From JBILCM01 sp044353165 (GTDB lineage: Bacteria; Bacillota; Bacilli; Paenibacillales; YIM-B00363): a stretch of 20,106 nucleotides of DNA. The stretch spans positions 1 to 20,106 of the forward strand of contig JBILCM010000038.1 of the NCBI GenBank assembly GCA_044353165.1, given 5' to 3'. Shown here piece by piece: positions 1-7,396 of this stretch (its first letter is position 1; every line of letters starts with the position of its first letter). Position numbers and translations under genes: made by a program. Below the pieces are notes generated by a model that saw only the letters and a list, made by a program, of their open reading frames with translations, had not been told where the DNA came from and searched no databases.

Positions 1-715
1 TGGCGAATTCGCTTCAGCAGAGGAGCGGAATCATTCTGTCCGCCTGTTGCCCGCGATAGAGGCATTGATGCGCAGTTGCGGCTTACAACCGCGAGATTTG
101 TGTGCTGTAGCGTCCGGATGCGGTCCGGGATCGTATACAGGTGTGCGCATTGGTGTTACTGTGGCCAAGACGTTCGCTTGGTCGCTTGGCTTGCCTCTAT
201 ATGCCGTATCGACATTGGAGGCGTTAGCGCTTAGCGGTTGGCAGGCCGCCCTGCAGTCTCCCGATCGTTACGCACACCAACATCGAACGTCGGCTTGGGT
301 CGTACCTGCACTAGACGGTCGCCGCGGGCAAGCGTACACCGCTTTGTTCGCCGTCGATGCATCCGGTGTTTGGCAACGGCTGCAAGCTGATGCGATCGTG
401 CCGTTCCAGATGCAACTGGAGCATTGGATCAAGAAATCGGAACAACCTGACATCATCGTCATTGCAGGGGAAGTGGAAGAGAGCCTTCGACCGGTCATTG
501 ACGCTGTAACGCTGGCACCTCAAGTTTCATCGTCCGAGGGCATCTCGCGTCTGATCCGACAGCCTGTGATGGTCAGTGCCCGTGATATTGCCGCAGTGGC
601 GAGACGTCACGGCTCGGCATTACGAGTGCAAGATGTGCATGAGTTGTTGCCTAATTATACACAGCTGGCTGAAGCAGAAGCCAAATGGCTTGCCGGGCAG
701 AGAGCGCATGAATGA
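1..715 (+). CDS. tsaB: TsaB, tRNA t6A37 threonylcarbamoyltransferase complex subunit (5' partial)
   Basis: The reading frame is open from base 2 to the TGA at 713-715, giving 237 visible residues; the N-terminal 20 or so residues lie outside the window. The internal start at 47 is not the true start, because the residues before it (GEFASAEERNHSVRLLPAIE) match the TsaB N-terminal region. The ASKHA-fold signature GPGSYTGVRIGV is present at about 124-165. TsaB is a non-catalytic ASKHA-fold protein that binds TsaD and, with TsaE, supports transfer of threonylcarbamoyl to A37 of ANN-decoding tRNAs in the cytoplasm. Its stop overlaps a possible rimI ATG (ATGA at 712-715), and tsaD lies two genes downstream, so the cluster is a standard t6A operon in which tsaE would be expected just upstream. 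Confidence 0.93.
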   Translation, partial: GEFASAEERNHSVRLLPAIEALMRSCGLQPRDLCAVASGCGPGSYTGVRIGVTVAKTFAWSLGLPLYAVSTLEALALSGWQAALQSPDRYAHQHRTSAWVVPALDGRRGQAYTALFAVDASGVWQRLQADAIVPFQMQLEHWIKKSEQPDIIVIAGEVEESLRPVIDAVTLAPQVSSSEGISRLIRQPVMVSARDIAAVARRHGSALRVQDVHELLPNYTQLAEAEAKWLAGQRAHE

Positions 716-765
716 CACTGGACTTCAACTCACGAGACCGTATGGGAGAACAGGGGGGATCGGGC

Positions 766-1272
766 ATGGGCGCGGCTGTCGCGCGGGAAGTCACGTTCCG
801 GATGATGCGTTGCGAGGATATTGTGCAAGTGTGCTTGATTGAAATCGAAGCGTTCCCCACGCCTTGGTCTGAACAAGCATTCGATCATGAACTGACACAA
901 AATCATTTTGCCCACTATATTGTCATGGAACGCCATGGCGAGCTGATCGGCTATTGTGGGATGTGGTTGATCATTGATGAGGCACATGTGACCAATATCG
1001 CTGTATCATCGGCTTGGCGGGGCTTCAAGTTAGGGGAACGATTGCTTGCGGAACTGGGTGAGCGCGCTCATCGGCTCGGCGCTTTGCGCATGACGCTCGA
1101 AGTTCGCCCGAGCAACACCATCGCACAAAATTTATATCGCAAATTCGGCTTCTATGCCGCAGGTGTGCGGCACGGTTATTACTCTGACAATGGGGAAGAT
1201 GCGCTCATTATGTGGGCCAATTTGCCGCTGCATAAGAAGAATGCCTCAGCGGAAAGTGACGCTGTCGAATAA
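766..1272 (+). CDS. rimI: RimI, ribosomal protein S18 alanine N-acetyltransferase (GNAT)
   Basis: This is a GNAT acetyltransferase of 168 residues from the ATG at 766. That start has a strong Shine-Dalgarno run (AGGGGGG at 752-758) about 7 bases upstream. An in-frame ATG at 712 overlaps the tsaB stop and would add 18 residues, but it lacks a good ribosome site and the extra residues look unlike the family. Family features include AFPTPWSEQAF, HFAHYIV, AHVTNIAV, an acetyl-CoA loop region WRGFKLGERLL, and the C-terminal LEVRPSNTIAQNLYRKFGF and GYYSDNGEDALIMW segments. RimI acetylates the N-terminal alanine of ribosomal protein S18 in Escherichia coli; in Firmicutes it is known mainly as a neighbour of tsaB and tsaD. 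Substrate in this organism is not shown by the sequence. Confidence 0.92.
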   Translation: MGAAVAREVTFRMMRCEDIVQVCLIEIEAFPTPWSEQAFDHELTQNHFAHYIVMERHGELIGYCGMWLIIDEAHVTNIAVSSAWRGFKLGERLLAELGERAHRLGALRMTLEVRPSNTIAQNLYRKFGFYAAGVRHGYYSDNGEDALIMWANLPLHKKNASAESDAVE

Positions 1273-1302
1273 GAGTACACACACTTTGGGAGGGAAGCGA
1301 TT

Positions 1303-2280
1303 ATGTCAAGTGTTCGCTATAAGAACATGCCGGGAACGGATTTGAATGCATCTGTTTTGAGTTTAGGGGGAGGACCGCTCGGCACTCGATTGGATGAAGC
1401 GACATCGTTCCGATTGATGGATGTTTATGCGGATCGCGGTGGGAACTTGATCGACACAGCCGAGGTATACGGCAATTGGGTGAAGGATGGAACGCCCAGC
1501 ATTAGTGAAATCACGATCGGTCGATGGATGCAATCCCGGAATCGTCGGCATCAGATGATCGTCTCCACCAAGGGCGGGCACCCGAGATTGGATGCGATGC
1601 AAATCCCTAGGTTATCGCCTGAGGACATCATCACGGATGTCGAAGGCAGCCTGCGACGCTTGCAAGTGGAGACCATCGATTTGTATTTGTTGCATCGCGA
1701 TGATCCCATGCGGCCTGTTGCACAAATCATGCATACTATGCATCAACTGGTGCAATCGGGGAAAATTCGATATGTTGGTTGTTCGAATTGGACGGTTGAG
1801 CGAATTCAAGCTGCTCGCGACGTTGCTAAACAACAGGGTTGGCACGGATTTGTCGCCAATCAACCGATGTGGAGTATAGCAGACGTCGATCGCTCGCAAT
1901 TCAAAGATCCGACGCTCGTGGCGATGGATGAGGCGATGATGAGTGATCACGAACAGCACCAGTGGACCGTAATGCCCTATTCTTCTCAAGCCAAAGGGCT
2001 GTTTGACAAGTGGGCCAAGGGGACACACAGCTTCGATGACGAACGACTGCCGGCATGCTTTCGCACGGAACAAAACCGACTTCGCTTCGAGCGCATTGCG
2101 CAGTTGGCGCGAACGCTCTCGTTGTCTGTCAATCAGATTGTGCTCGGATATTTGCTGTCTCAACCTTTCCCGGTCGTTCCGATCGTCGGCAGTGTGACGG
2201 AACTTCAATTGGAGGATTGCTTCCAAGCGGTTGACGTCACGTTAACACGTGAACAGCTTAATTATTTGATCGAAGGTTAA
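1303..2280 (+). CDS. Aldo/keto reductase
   Basis: This is a 325-residue NAD(P)H-dependent oxidoreductase of the aldo/keto reductase TIM-barrel superfamily. The catalytic tetrad is visible: Asp51 and Tyr56 in DTAEVYGNW, Lys90 in STKGGH, and His131 in LYLLHRDDP. The GCSNW segment at 159-163 and the late VPIVGSVT segment, which contributes to cofactor binding, are also typical. The ATG at 1303 follows GGGAGGGAAG with good spacing. The gene begins 30 bases after rimI and ends 36 bases before tsaD, so it is very likely co-transcribed with the t6A genes. It has no evident role in tRNA modification. The family reduces aldehydes and ketones, including sugar aldehydes; the actual substrate cannot be assigned. 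Length is normal and no defect is seen. Confidence 0.9.
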   Translation: MSSVRYKNMPGTDLNASVLSLGGGPLGTRLDEATSFRLMDVYADRGGNLIDTAEVYGNWVKDGTPSISEITIGRWMQSRNRRHQMIVSTKGGHPRLDAMQIPRLSPEDIITDVEGSLRRLQVETIDLYLLHRDDPMRPVAQIMHTMHQLVQSGKIRYVGCSNWTVERIQAARDVAKQQGWHGFVANQPMWSIADVDRSQFKDPTLVAMDEAMMSDHEQHQWTVMPYSSQAKGLFDKWAKGTHSFDDERLPACFRTEQNRLRFERIAQLARTLSLSVNQIVLGYLLSQPFPVVPIVGSVTELQLEDCFQAVDVTLTREQLNYLIEG

Positions 2281-2316
2281 AAAGCGGTTTATGCGGTTGC
2301 TAGGAGGAAGCGAACG

Positions 2317-3339
2317 GTGTCAAGTCAAGCAAGAGAACTCATCCTTGCGCTGGAAACAAGTTGCGATGAAACTTCAGCGGCCGTGGTGGAACAAGGAACT
2401 ATCATTTTATCCAATGTGGTGTCAAGCCAAGTGGATACGCACAAGAAATACGGCGGTGTTGTGCCTGAGATTGCTTCACGCCAACATGTGGAGACGATCA
2501 CCCGCATTCTAGAGCACGCTTTGCATGAAGCCGACGTACAGCCGGAACAATTGTCGGCGATTGCTGTCACCCAAGGACCTGGCTTGGTAGGTTCGTTACT
2601 TGTGGGTACCGTGGCTGCGAAGACGATGGCCTATGCCCTTGATGTTCCACTGATTGGCGTGCATCACATAGCCGGACATATTTATGCGAATGCGCTTGTG
2701 CAACCGCTTGAGTACCCCCTGATGGCGCTCGTCGTTTCTGGCGGGCACACCGATCTGGTTTATGTTCCGGAGGAAGCGCGATTTCAGATTATCGGAAGAA
2801 CACGGGATGATGCGGTAGGGGAAGCCTATGATAAGGTTGCGCGAGCGATGGGGTTGCCTTACCCTGGCGGACCGCACGTGGATCAGCTAGCCCAGCAAAC
2901 GGATGTAGAAATCGCATTACCGCGCGCATGGCTTGAGGCCGATTCATATGATTTTAGCTTCAGCGGGATCAAATCTGCGGTGTTGGCTGCGGTCAACCAA
3001 GCACGCATGCGAGGCGATATCCTCAACAAAGCGGGTCTTGCGCTGGGGTTCCAACGATCGGTGATCGACGTGCTCGTCACGAAAGCGATGAAAGCGGCAC
3101 AAGCGTATCACGTGAATGCGGTGTTGCTTTGCGGTGGCGTTGCTGCGAATCATGGTTTGCGCACAAGCTTGAAGCAGTCTTGTGCACAAGCCGGGTTACC
3201 GCTTGCGGTACCGCCGTTATCCCTATGCACAGACAACGCGGCGATGATTGGCGCGGCAGCCTACTTGAAGTGGCGGCGCGGGCAGTTCACGGCTCTGGAT
3301 ATGAAAGTAGAGGCGACGTGGTCACTTGAGGATTGGTAA
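2317..3339 (+). CDS. tsaD: TsaD, tRNA N6-adenosine threonylcarbamoyltransferase catalytic subunit
   Basis: This 340-residue protein is the catalytic ASKHA-fold subunit of the bacterial t6A machinery. It transfers the threonylcarbamoyl group from threonylcarbamoyl-AMP to A37 of tRNA. Visible marks are LALETSCDETSAAVV at the N-terminus, the family segment THKKYGGVVPEIASRQH at 41-57, the metal-binding HxxxH motif His117/His121 in VHHIAGH, VSGGHTDLVY, FSFSGIKSAV, GGVAANHGLR, and the C-terminal CTDNAAMIG with the conserved aspartate. Translation starts at GTG 2317, about 9 bases after AGGAGG (2302-2307). Length is normal for the family. The final 53 bases overlap the 3' end of the opposite-strand araC-type gene, and no intrinsic terminator is seen between the two genes. 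Confidence 0.96.
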   Translation: MSSQARELILALETSCDETSAAVVEQGTIILSNVVSSQVDTHKKYGGVVPEIASRQHVETITRILEHALHEADVQPEQLSAIAVTQGPGLVGSLLVGTVAAKTMAYALDVPLIGVHHIAGHIYANALVQPLEYPLMALVVSGGHTDLVYVPEEARFQIIGRTRDDAVGEAYDKVARAMGLPYPGGPHVDQLAQQTDVEIALPRAWLEADSYDFSFSGIKSAVLAAVNQARMRGDILNKAGLALGFQRSVIDVLVTKAMKAAQAYHVNAVLLCGGVAANHGLRTSLKQSCAQAGLPLAVPPLSLCTDNAAMIGAAAYLKWRRGQFTALDMKVEATWSLEDW

Positions 3340-4198
3340 AGTTGCGTTTGTTGCGGAACTCTCCAGGCGTGATGCCCAAGTGTTTGTGAAAATAGCGACG
3401 ATAAAATTTCTCATCTTGGAAGCCTGACAGCTTGACAATTTTGCGGATGGAGTGGGTCGATTCGGTCAACAGCTTGCAGCTTTGTTCGAGCCGATATTGA
3501 TTGATGTATTGCACGATGCTCAGCCCTGTGCACTCTTTGAACATTCTGCTGATGTAGCTTGCACTTAAAGAGAAATGGGCCGAGATTTCTTCAATCTTAA
3601 TTTTGTTCATATAATGCTGGTGAAGCCAATGGATCGTCTTTTTGACGATCATTTGTTTTTTTACGGCTGTGTAAGACACGGTCTCTTTCGCGTTCGAATC
3701 GAACCGGGCGATCTCGGAGAGAAGAATGAGTAAATACCATTTAAGCTTGTCCATGTAACCCGTTTCTTTCACAAGATATTCTTTAAACATCATGCGAAAA
3801 ATAAAATCAACCTCATACCCGTCGGTGCCAAAATATTTGCGTTCCGACACGAACGGCGATACGTCCATCTCAATGTATTCAGGAGAGAACACGCAGGTGA
3901 TCCATTGGAACGGTTGATCCGTTTTTGTAAGCGGATACAAGGCGTGCGTATCTTCTAATTTAATCATGAACATATCACCAGCCGAGACGAGCATGGACGT
4001 GTCGTTGACGACGTGTACACCGCGGCCGGACTCGATGTAAACCAACTCATAAAAATCATGGTTGTGGGGTGTGACAGCATCTTCTTCCACGCTTCGAACC
4101 ATGATGATGGGGTCATTCGGGTCGACGCGATACGATTGACGGTACGACTGCAATTCGGATATCAACAGTTGTTTTGTGAAATAGGTTTTGGACTCCAT
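3287..4198 (-). CDS. AraC-family transcriptional regulator (cupin sensor plus double HTH)
   Basis: From the ATG at 4198 the protein has 303 residues. An N-terminal cupin-like sugar-sensing domain (about 44-110, with HNHDFYELVYIESGRG and a later MIKLEDTHALYPL) is followed by a linker and a C-terminal AraC/XylS DNA-binding domain. The first helix-turn-helix is near 200-225 (IEEISAHFSLSASYISRMFK) and the second near 246-282 (IRKIVKLSGFQDEKFYRRYF and the typical HLGITPGEFR). The frame stays open upstream to a TTG at 4285, but the extra 29 residues are basic, unlike the family, and lack a ribosome site. A purine-rich site (GGAGAGAGG) lies about 14 bases before the chosen ATG, which is longer than ideal, so the start is not certain. 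The gene is divergent from the GH99-like gene and probably regulates it, and perhaps the transporter, in response to a sugar. There is no fused response-regulator domain. Confidence 0.9.
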   Translation of the reverse strand: MESKTYFTKQLLISELQSYRQSYRVDPNDPIIMVRSVEEDAVTPHNHDFYELVYIESGRGVHVVNDTSMLVSAGDMFMIKLEDTHALYPLTKTDQPFQWITCVFSPEYIEMDVSPFVSERKYFGTDGYEVDFIFRMMFKEYLVKETGYMDKLKWYLLILLSEIARFDSNAKETVSYTAVKKQMIVKKTIHWLHQHYMNKIKIEEISAHFSLSASYISRMFKECTGLSIVQYINQYRLEQSCKLLTESTHSIRKIVKLSGFQDEKFYRRYFHKHLGITPGEFRNKRNFTNPQVTTSPLLSYPEP

Positions 4199-4366
4199 GC
4201 GCTTGATGACTGCCTCTCTCCAACATTTTCTCCATAGTAGCACACGAAAGATCATCATATCTTTGTTTTTTTCACTTTTCTTCAATTCCCAAACTTTCGA
4301 TATGCATAAACCCTCTGCTATTCTTGACTAACGATGATGGCACATGCCAGAGGAGGTTGGTTAAAC
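4199..4366. promoter_or_regulatory. Divergent control region between the AraC-type regulator and the GH99-like gene
   Basis: These 168 bases separate the start codons of two divergent genes and must contain both promoters if the starts are right. The middle is AT-rich. One inverted repeat is seen: AAAGAT (4247-4252) and ATCTTT (4259-4264) with a 6-base spacer, which could be an operator half-site pair or a small stem in the regulator leader. The first of the two is inside the N-terminal extension frame of the regulator. I could not find a convincing -35/-10 pair in either direction. The Shine-Dalgarno site of the rightward gene is AGGAGG at 4351-4356. Confidence 0.4.
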
Positions 4367-5443
4367 GTGTTGAATGAAGATCTGATTCGTTCTGGAGCGG
4401 CAGCGCCGTCACCGGAGCCATTGAACACAGGGAAGTTTTTGGTGGGAGCGCAAGTGTGCAATTTATGGCGACGGGAATCGTCGTGGGATCCGATCAAGCG
4501 ATTTCCTGAACGTAAACCATTGCTCGGGTGGTATAAGGAAGCGGAACCGGAAGTGACCGATTGGGAAATTAAGCTTGCCTTAGATCATGGTATTCAATTT
4601 TTTATGGCTTGCTGGTACCGGGCCAAATCCAACCTCGGACAAACCCCGATTGAACCGGTGTTGGACCATTGGCTGACGGGTTTACCACAAAGCAAGTACG
4701 CCGAACAATTCAAGTTCATGATCATGTGGGAGAATGTGAACGATGTGGCAAGCGGAGCCGCTTCTGCAGAGGATCTCTTAGACAATCTGTTGCCTTATTG
4801 GATGGACCATTTCTTTAGTAAATCGAATTATTTGGTATTGCAAGGAAAACCTGTGTTTTCGATCTATGGCGTAGAAAAATTTGTAAGTGATATGGGCGGA
4901 GAAGAGCAAGCAGCACAGGTACTTGCCCAGATGCGTAAGGTGCTACAGCAGGCAGGATTTGCAGGTTTGACCGTGTGGGGTCATCATTGTTGGGGTTCGC
5001 CCTATGCAAAGCATGAGAAAATGCAGCGCATTGGCATCGATTACAGCTTCGCATATCACTGGCCTACATTCGCAGAAGGGGCGTTGCCTGAGACGCCAGA
5101 GCAGCCAACGGCAGAAGACATCATCGCAGGGCACGAAGTGTGTTGGCAGGGGCAGGCAGAAGGCGCCGTACCAAACATTCTCACGTGTTCGATGGGATGG
5201 GACTCTGCGCCGTGGGGCTTCTCTTGCACAAGGAAACAGTGGAAGTTACATCCGGAACAATTCAAAACACTGTGCCAACGAGCCAAACAGACGATGGAGG
5301 TTCGACAAACAGACGGTTTAGAGGGACATGTCATGCTCATCGATAATTGGAATGAGTACGGAGAGGGGCACTACATTTTTCCGACAGAAGAACATGGACT
5401 CGGGTATTTGCAAGCCATCCGTGATGTTTTCGAGTTGAAATAA
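4367..5443 (+). CDS. GH99-like / WbsX-family (Glyco_tran_WbsX) protein
   Basis: The protein has 358 residues from GTG 4367, which sits 10 bases after AGGAGG (4351-4356); the in-frame ATG at 4334 lies upstream of that ribosome site and is unlikely. It resembles the glycoside hydrolase 99-like domain proteins annotated as WbsX. The key parts are VTDWEIKLALDHGIQFFMACWY at about 63-84, FKFMIMWENVN at 116-126, GKPVFSIYG near 165, and the acidic DNWNEYGEG at 326-334, which corresponds to the NEWNEWxEG-type motif of these proteins. Known GH99 enzymes act on alpha-1,2-linked mannosides; WbsX-like members are poorly characterised and are also called glycosyltransferases. There is no signal peptide, so it should be cytoplasmic, fitting processing of imported oligosaccharides. 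The divergent AraC-type gene probably controls it. The specific substrate is not assignable. Confidence 0.82.
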   Translation: MLNEDLIRSGAAAPSPEPLNTGKFLVGAQVCNLWRRESSWDPIKRFPERKPLLGWYKEAEPEVTDWEIKLALDHGIQFFMACWYRAKSNLGQTPIEPVLDHWLTGLPQSKYAEQFKFMIMWENVNDVASGAASAEDLLDNLLPYWMDHFFSKSNYLVLQGKPVFSIYGVEKFVSDMGGEEQAAQVLAQMRKVLQQAGFAGLTVWGHHCWGSPYAKHEKMQRIGIDYSFAYHWPTFAEGALPETPEQPTAEDIIAGHEVCWQGQAEGAVPNILTCSMGWDSAPWGFSCTRKQWKLHPEQFKTLCQRAKQTMEVRQTDGLEGHVMLIDNWNEYGEGHYIFPTEEHGLGYLQAIRDVFELK

Positions 5444-5481
5444 AATCCTTTAGTTTATTCAGTTTTGTTAAATTTTTAAAC

Positions 5482-5495
5482 TTTAAGCGTTTACA
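5482..5495 (+). promoter_or_regulatory. cre-like site (candidate CcpA operator)
   Basis: TTTAAGCGTTTACA matches the Firmicute catabolite-responsive element consensus TGWAARCGYTWNCW at 13 of 14 positions; the only mismatch is T for G at position 2. It lies 77 bases upstream of the first solute-binding protein gene and its right end forms the candidate -35 box. That position would give CcpA-mediated repression in the presence of preferred sugars. This is a pattern match by eye; no binding is shown. Confidence 0.5.
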
Positions 5496-5519
5496 AACTT
5501 CGTTTAGACTATGTATGAA
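5490..5519 (+). promoter_or_regulatory. Candidate sigma-A promoter for the transporter locus
   Basis: A TTTACA -35 box (5490-5495; five of six to consensus) is followed after 18 bases by TATGAA (5514-5519; weaker -10). The upstream stretch 5464-5485 is strongly AT-rich and could act as an UP element. The -35 box overlaps the cre-like site. Transcription from here would begin about 45 bases before the ATG of the solute-binding lipoprotein. The -10 box is imperfect, so the assignment is tentative. Confidence 0.4.
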
Positions 5520-5571
5520 TAGGGGACGACTGTTCTCTACCTTAAAAAAATTTATGTCAGGAGGAAATGGA

Positions 5572-7371
5572 ATGGTATTACAAACGTGGGTTCGCAAAGC
5601 ACTCATCGTCATCTTCGTCTTGATGTTTGCGTTTGTGGCCGCTTGCAGCAGTTCGCAAGAGGAAACACAAGAAGCGACAGAAGAGACAACACAGACTGAG
5701 ACTGCTGAGGACACAGCAGCATTAGAACAAGCCCAAGCCGATCAGAAAGCGGCTGAAGAAGCTGCAGCGAAGGCGCAAGCGGACTTAGACGCAGCGAAAG
5801 CTGCGGAAGAGCAGGCGAAGGCAGATGCACAGAAAGCTGCAGCAGAGAAAGCCGAAGCTGAGAAAATGTTAGCAGAAGCGAAGAGTGCTGAAGAAAAAGC
5901 GGCAGCAGAGAAGTTGCTTGCTGAGAAAGTTGCAGCAGAGCAAGCCGCAGCAGATGCAGCCGCAGCAGCGAAAGCCGCAGCGGATCAAGTCGCTGCACAA
6001 CAGGCCGCAGCTGCAGCTGCGGCGAAAGCCGCAGCACAAGCGGCAGCGAAAGCAGCCGCAACGAAGGCAGCAGCGGAGAAAGCCGCAGCAGACGCCGCAG
6101 CGAAAGCTGCAACAGCGAAGCCGGCAGCGCCAGCGAAGCAGTGGGACACAAAGCCCATGACCTTGACGGTAGCTACATGGGTGCCTGAAGATAGCCCAGA
6201 GTGGAACAGGTTGGCAACAGGTTTCAAAAAGAAATATCCATGGGTAAGCATCAAGTGGATTAATGCAGGTTGGGGCGGCGCGCCAATGTACAACGTTCTT
6301 GCGAAGAACATTGCAGCGGGCACACCAGTTGACGTGTTCTGGAATACAGAACTTGTAAGCGCAGTGAAGCTTGGTTATGCGGAGAACTTGGATCCCTATA
6401 TTAAAGAAGATGCTGAATTCCAAAGCTACAAGTTCTTGCCTGGCATCATGGAGCCATTCAAGTATCGCGGTGCTCAGTATGGTCTCTCACGAGGCAATGA
6501 TACATTCCTTATTTTCTACAACAAAGACATCTTAGCCAAATACGGCATGCAACCGCCTAAGAACGACTGGACTTGGGAAGATCTGAAGGCGATGGCGAAG
6601 AAAGCGACAAAGCCTGAAGATAAGACTTGGGGTATTTCCAACACAGGCACATGGTTGAATTTTGCGATCTCTACGTTGCCTGCGGCAAACGGGAGCGTAG
6701 ACCGCATCCGCGGCGTTTCCGGGGATCTCACAAAAATTCCGACATTCGCGATGAGCACACCGAAAGCGCAAGACGACGTGCAATGGATGATGGATTGGAT
6801 TACGAAAGACGGTATTATGTTGAACAATGCCGGCATGAATAAATATGGCATGACAGGCAACTTGATGGCTTCTGGGAATGCGTTGTTTGAATTCCACGTG
6901 ACGCCTGCGATTCCATCATTCAAAGCTTCCTGGAAGTTCAACTGGGATATTGCACCAACACCGAAGGGTACGAAGAAGCAAGTCGGTTTCTCTTGGAACA
7001 ACCCGATGATGTTGGCGTCAGCTAGTAAGAACAAAGATATGGCATGGGAATTTATGAAGTATTGGGCAGCAACGGTTGAAGGTCAGAAAATCTTGATGGA
7101 TATCGGCGGAACATTGCCGAACTCGCCATTGCCAGAAATTCAAAACCACTTCAACAACTTGGAAGTAAACAAAGGATTGAACAAATCAGCATTGGCTCAC
7201 TCGCAGAAAATTGGTGAACAAGATCCTGGATTTGTTGCTCCGGGAGCAGGAGCCATCGGCGGCGCATGGGGCGGTATCGAAGGTGCAATCGCTGCAGGCA
7301 AGACAGCATACGATTACTTCCCGCCAATGGTTGAGCAAGTGAACAAAGCGATCCGTGAGGAAGCGAAGTAA
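5572..7371 (+). CDS. Extracellular solute-binding lipoprotein with alanine-rich helical stalk
   Basis: The 599-residue protein starts at ATG 5572, 7 bases after AGGAGG (5559-5564). An in-frame ATG at 5515 lies inside the promoter region and is rejected. Residues 1-24 are a lipoprotein signal and FVAAC places the lipidated cysteine at position 25. Residues about 26-49 are Glu/Thr-rich. Residues about 50-186 are an Ala/Glu/Lys/Gln-rich, glycine-free stretch expected to form a long helix or coiled coil, similar in style to the TolA stalk. The family-1-type sugar-binding domain begins near 194 (MTLTVATWVPEDSPEWNRLA) and continues to the C-terminus with FIIFYNKDIL-like, TWEDLKAMAKKATKP and KDMAWEFMKYWA segments. 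It should capture sugars outside the membrane and hand them to one of the downstream permease pairs. The stalk of nearly 140 residues is unusual for this family. The sugar is unknown. Confidence 0.9.
   Translation: MVLQTWVRKALIVIFVLMFAFVAACSSSQEETQEATEETTQTETAEDTAALEQAQADQKAAEEAAAKAQADLDAAKAAEEQAKADAQKAAAEKAEAEKMLAEAKSAEEKAAAEKLLAEKVAAEQAAADAAAAAKAAADQVAAQQAAAAAAAKAAAQAAAKAAATKAAAEKAAADAAAKAATAKPAAPAKQWDTKPMTLTVATWVPEDSPEWNRLATGFKKKYPWVSIKWINAGWGGAPMYNVLAKNIAAGTPVDVFWNTELVSAVKLGYAENLDPYIKEDAEFQSYKFLPGIMEPFKYRGAQYGLSRGNDTFLIFYNKDILAKYGMQPPKNDWTWEDLKAMAKKATKPEDKTWGISNTGTWLNFAISTLPAANGSVDRIRGVSGDLTKIPTFAMSTPKAQDDVQWMMDWITKDGIMLNNAGMNKYGMTGNLMASGNALFEFHVTPAIPSFKASWKFNWDIAPTPKGTKKQVGFSWNNPMMLASASKNKDMAWEFMKYWAATVEGQKILMDIGGTLPNSPLPEIQNHFNNLEVNKGLNKSALAHSQKIGEQDPGFVAPGAGAIGGAWGGIEGAIAAGKTAYDYFPPMVEQVNKAIREEAK
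5719..6130 (+). repeat. Low-complexity alanine-rich coding repeat (stalk of the binding protein)
   Basis: This stretch is built from degenerate variants of short units such as GCGAAAGCCGCAGC and GCAGCAGAGAAA, encoding AAEKAAA- and AAAKAAA-like blocks. About half or more of the encoded residues are alanine, with Glu, Lys, Gln and Asp filling the rest. The composition leaves several other frames open on both strands, producing spurious ORFs. Repeats of this kind can expand or contract, so stalk length may differ between strains. Confidence 0.75.
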
Positions 7372-7396
7372 GACAAGTTGAACCGTTGAGGGTTTT

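Noticed and set aside
1612..2226. Minus-strand open frame of 204 codons inside the aldo/keto reductase gene
   Set aside because: It is antisense to a clear enzyme gene with intact catalytic residues, and its translation shows no recognisable domain or signal.
4199..4285. N-terminal extension of the AraC-type regulator to the TTG at 4285
   Set aside because: No Shine-Dalgarno site precedes it, the added residues are Lys/Trp-rich and unlike cupin-type AraC proteins, and an ATG at 4198 fits the family length.
5515..5571. Upstream in-frame ATG for the first binding protein
   Set aside because: It would add residues before a complete lipoprotein signal and sits at the candidate -10 box; the ATG at 5572 has an AGGAGG site at ideal spacing.
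5609..6423. Long open frames on the minus strand and in a second plus frame (5885-6160) across the alanine-rich region
   Set aside because: They arise from the GCA/GCG/AAA codon composition of the stalk, encode Leu/Arg/Cys-rich or Gln/Arg-rich low-complexity peptides, and have no ribosome site or family resemblance.
6516..7034. Minus-strand open frame of 172 codons inside the binding-protein gene
   Set aside because: It is fully antisense to a well-supported domain, and no motif or ribosome site supports it.
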